Origin: an uncultured Desulfobacter sp.
Lineage (GTDB): Bacteria; Desulfobacterota; Desulfobacteria; Desulfobacterales; Desulfobacteraceae
DNA length: 64,000 nucleotides
Assembly: GCF_963666675.1 (NCBI RefSeq)
Contig: NZ_OY762929.1
Location: forward strand, 4,404,001 to 4,468,000
Reading direction: 5' to 3'
Each line of letters opens with the position of its first letter. Within the stretch, counting starts at the first letter, position 1. The position numbers and the translations under genes are program-made. This document shows positions 61,790-64,000 of this stretch, piece after piece. Below the pieces are notes generated by a model. The model was given only the letters and a program-made list of their open reading frames with translations. It ran no database searches and was not told the origin of the DNA.

Positions 61790-64000
61790 ATGAAACACTT
61801 TAATCTTACCGAGTGGTCCTTGAACCACCGGCAGCTTATCTGGTTCTGTATTATTCTAACGGCCCTGGCCGGTACCTATGCCTACCAGGGCATGGGGCGA
61901 ATGGAGGACCCCAATTTCACCATACGCCGGATGATCATCGGCGTGGGCTGGCCCGGCGCCTCGGCCACCGAGGTGGAACAGCAGGTCACCGATAAAATCG
62001 AAAAGGAACTGCAGGATATCCCGGGGCTGGATTTCCTTAAAAGCTCTTCCAGGCCCCAGCAGGCGGTCATCTACGTCAACATCAAAGATACCGTTGACGC
62101 CGGCAACATTCGATCCACCTGGTATGAAGTGCGCAACATGGTCAACAACATGAAGGATGACCTGCCCCAGGGCATTTTAGGTCCGTACTATAATGACCGG
62201 TTTGACGATGTTTACGGCAATATTTACGCGTTGACCGCAGACGGATTTTCCTACGAACAGATGCGGGAAAAGGCCGAAGATATCCGCCAGGAACTTTTGA
62301 GGATCAAAAGCGTTAAAAAGGTGACGCTGGAAGGCGTTCAGCCGGAAAAGATCTACATTGAAATGGACAGCAAAAAACTGGCCCGCATGGGTATTGATCC
62401 TTTGCTTGTGGCCGCTGTCATTAAAAAGCAAAATACCGTGACCCCGTCGGGCATGTTCGAGACTTCCACAGACAATGTCTTTATCCGGGTGACGGGTCTT
62501 TTTGACGATGTTGCGGCGCTCAGGGAGCTTCCCATCCGGGTTTTGGACCGTACCTTTCGGCTGGGGGATATCGCAACGATCCGGCGGGCCTATGCAGAGC
62601 CCGGCGATCCCAAGATGTATTACAATGGGAAACCTGCCATCGGCATTGCCGTGTCCATGGAAAACGGGGACAATATCCTAAAGCTGGGAGAGGAGCTTGA
62701 ATCGGCCTTTGCCCGAATCAAGCAGAACATGCCTTTGGGGTTTGACATCCACCAGGTGGCCAACCAGCCCATGGTGGTCAAGGACGCCATCGACGAATTC
62801 GTCAAAACCCTGGCCGAGGCCATTGCCATTATTCTTGCGGTCAGCTTTTTAAGCCTTGGCCTTCGGTCGGGCATGGTGGTGGCCCTTTGCATCCCCCTGG
62901 TGGTTGCCGCCACCTTTCTGGCCATGAAAATGGCAGGCATTGACCTGCACCGGGTCTCTTTGGGGGCTTTGATCATCTCCTTGGGGCTGCTGGTGGACGA
63001 TGCCATGATCTCCGTTGAGATGATGGCCGTAAAACTGGAGCAGGGGTTTGACAAGGTCAAAGCGGCCTGCTTTGCCTACACCGCCACTGCCTTTCCCATG
63101 CTCACCGGAACCCTGATCACCTGCGCCGGATTTATCCCCATCGGGTTTGCCGACGGCATCTCCTCGGAGTTCTGCCGGACCATCTTCCCGGTCATCGGCC
63201 TCTCCCTGATCATTTCCTGGGTGGTGTCGGTGATGGTGACCCCGCTGTTGGGCACCTATCTGATCAAGGCAGCCCCCACCTCTGACCATGAAAAAGAAAG
63301 AGATATTTATGATAAAACCTTTTACCGGGTGTTCAGGCGAATTCTGATCTGGTGCCTGCGATTTAAGTATGTGGTGCTGATCATCACCGCCGCAGCCTTC
63401 GTGTTTTCCCTGTACAGTTTTAAATTCCTCAGGCAGGAATTTTTCCCGGGCTCCGTGCGCCCGGAACTGGTGGTGGACCTGACCTTGCCCGAAGGGGCCT
63501 CCATGAAGGCTACGGACAAACAGGCCAGGCGGTTTTTCAATGCCATCGCCGACAACCCGAACATCGACCATTTTGCCTGTTATGTAGGGTCCGGCGGGCC
63601 GAGATTCGTCCTCACCTTTGAGCCGGTGGTGCCCCAGTCCAATTTTGCCCAGTTTATCATCGTGGCCAAGGGGCTTGACCAACGAAAACAGCTTGAAAAT
63701 CAGATCCAGGATCTTCTGGACAATGACTTTCCCAATGTGAGGGGCCATCTGCAGACGCTGCAGATGGGACCACCGGAACCCTACCCTGTAATGCTGCGGG
63801 TATCCGGCCGTGACTATGAAAAGGTGCGTCAGATTGCAGGCCGGGTCAAAGATGTGATGGCTGCAAACCCGGATTTACAAAGAATCAATTTCAACTGGTA
63901 TGAAAAGACAAAAAAGCTTCAACTAAACATAGACCAGGATAAAGCCAGGGCACTTGGGGTGACAAGCACTGACCTGGCCCTGGCCATCCAGTCCCAGCTT
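61790..64000 (+). CDS. RND efflux pump, C-terminal part outside window
   Basis: 737 residues visible; the family is about 1,030-1,050 long. ATG at 61790 after TAAA of the fusion gene. Helix 1 is at about 15-33; porter domains (VGWPGASATEVEQQVT, then YEVRNMVNNMKDDLPQGI) follow; the membrane block at about 335-500 has ISLGLLVDDAMISVEMM with the proton-relay Asp pair in helix 4 and FPMLTGTLITCAGFIPIGFA; the second half begins with YVVLIITAAAFV. The porter motifs fit the HAE-1/small-molecule branch rather than metal pumps. Substrate unknown. Confidence 0.94.
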   Translation, partial: MKHFNLTEWSLNHRQLIWFCIILTALAGTYAYQGMGRMEDPNFTIRRMIIGVGWPGASATEVEQQVTDKIEKELQDIPGLDFLKSSSRPQQAVIYVNIKDTVDAGNIRSTWYEVRNMVNNMKDDLPQGILGPYYNDRFDDVYGNIYALTADGFSYEQMREKAEDIRQELLRIKSVKKVTLEGVQPEKIYIEMDSKKLARMGIDPLLVAAVIKKQNTVTPSGMFETSTDNVFIRVTGLFDDVAALRELPIRVLDRTFRLGDIATIRRAYAEPGDPKMYYNGKPAIGIAVSMENGDNILKLGEELESAFARIKQNMPLGFDIHQVANQPMVVKDAIDEFVKTLAEAIAIILAVSFLSLGLRSGMVVALCIPLVVAATFLAMKMAGIDLHRVSLGALIISLGLLVDDAMISVEMMAVKLEQGFDKVKAACFAYTATAFPMLTGTLITCAGFIPIGFADGISSEFCRTIFPVIGLSLIISWVVSVMVTPLLGTYLIKAAPTSDHEKERDIYDKTFYRVFRRILIWCLRFKYVVLIITAAAFVFSLYSFKFLRQEFFPGSVRPELVVDLTLPEGASMKATDKQARRFFNAIADNPNIDHFACYVGSGGPRFVLTFEPVVPQSNFAQFIIVAKGLDQRKQLENQIQDLLDNDFPNVRGHLQTLQMGPPEPYPVMLRVSGRDYEKVRQIAGRVKDVMAANPDLQRINFNWYEKTKKLQLNIDQDKARALGVTSTDLALAIQSQL

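Noticed and set aside
62849..63748. 299-codon minus-strand frame
   Set aside because: Antisense to the RND pump; Gly/His-rich shadow translation.

Overview
The window (64 kb, moderate GC, no rRNA or tRNA seen) reads like a chromosomal segment of a Gram-negative anaerobe of the Desulfobacterota (Desulfobacteraceae-like). This is an inference from the mix of genes: many Cache-type sensors, a fused isobutyryl-CoA mutase (IcmF), acyl-CoA enzymes, an RND efflux set, an Mla lipid transporter, a PEP-CTERM protein and a eukaryote-type HisA. No gene that fixes the genus was found. Both window ends cut through genes.

Layout. 1-9.3 kb: c-di-GMP and sensory genes (a double-Cache GGDEF-EAL protein, a Cache lipoprotein, a truncated membrane sensor, a stand-alone GGDEF protein), mscS, a periplasmic binding protein and an orphan 366-aa protein. 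9.3-16.7 kb: a YiiX-like secreted protein, tesB, a lipid operon (phosphatidylserine decarboxylase, Lgt-like enzyme, small membrane protein), an unrecognised 801-aa protein and arfB. 16.8-19.4 kb: a TPP-riboswitch operon of thiM plus an atypical Nramp-family transporter. 19.4-29.5 kb: chemoreceptor and its remnant, rhodanese lipoprotein, acyl-CoA ligase, a NarX/NarL-like two-component pair whose sensor is paralogous to the GGDEF-EAL protein, prmA. 29.6-37.8 kb: a hybrid kinase with a binding-protein sensor, a stretch of decayed sequence, an alpha/beta hydrolase, a large secreted modular protein and a TonB-receptor remnant. 37.8-46.1 kb: divergent nhaD/nhaR, a PEP-CTERM protein, an mlaE-F-D-lipoprotein operon with hisA. 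46.1-53.9 kb: thioredoxin 2, a DUF364 protein, a second thiamine-salvage operon (thiM paralogue, thiamine-binding protein, thiE), icmF and a TumE/TumA toxin-antitoxin pair with a near-leaderless promoter. 54-64 kb: 5'-nucleotidase, a secreted CAP-domain protein, a two-domain PPK2 enzyme and a TetR-TolC-MFP-RND efflux operon running off the right end.

Non-coding layer. The intergenic DNA is rich. A structured element of about 100 nt occurs four times; its sequence-divergent stems still pair, and in three copies it ends 15-17 nt upstream of a start codon in the same orientation, so it looks like an undescribed 5'-leader RNA. A second, unrelated family of four ~110-bp elements with inverted ends and GTAGGGGC hairpins looks like REPIN/MITE DNA. 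There are also a fold-back element beside a chemoreceptor fragment, a TPP riboswitch, an unassigned three-helix structure between the second thi operon and icmF, and several good terminators.
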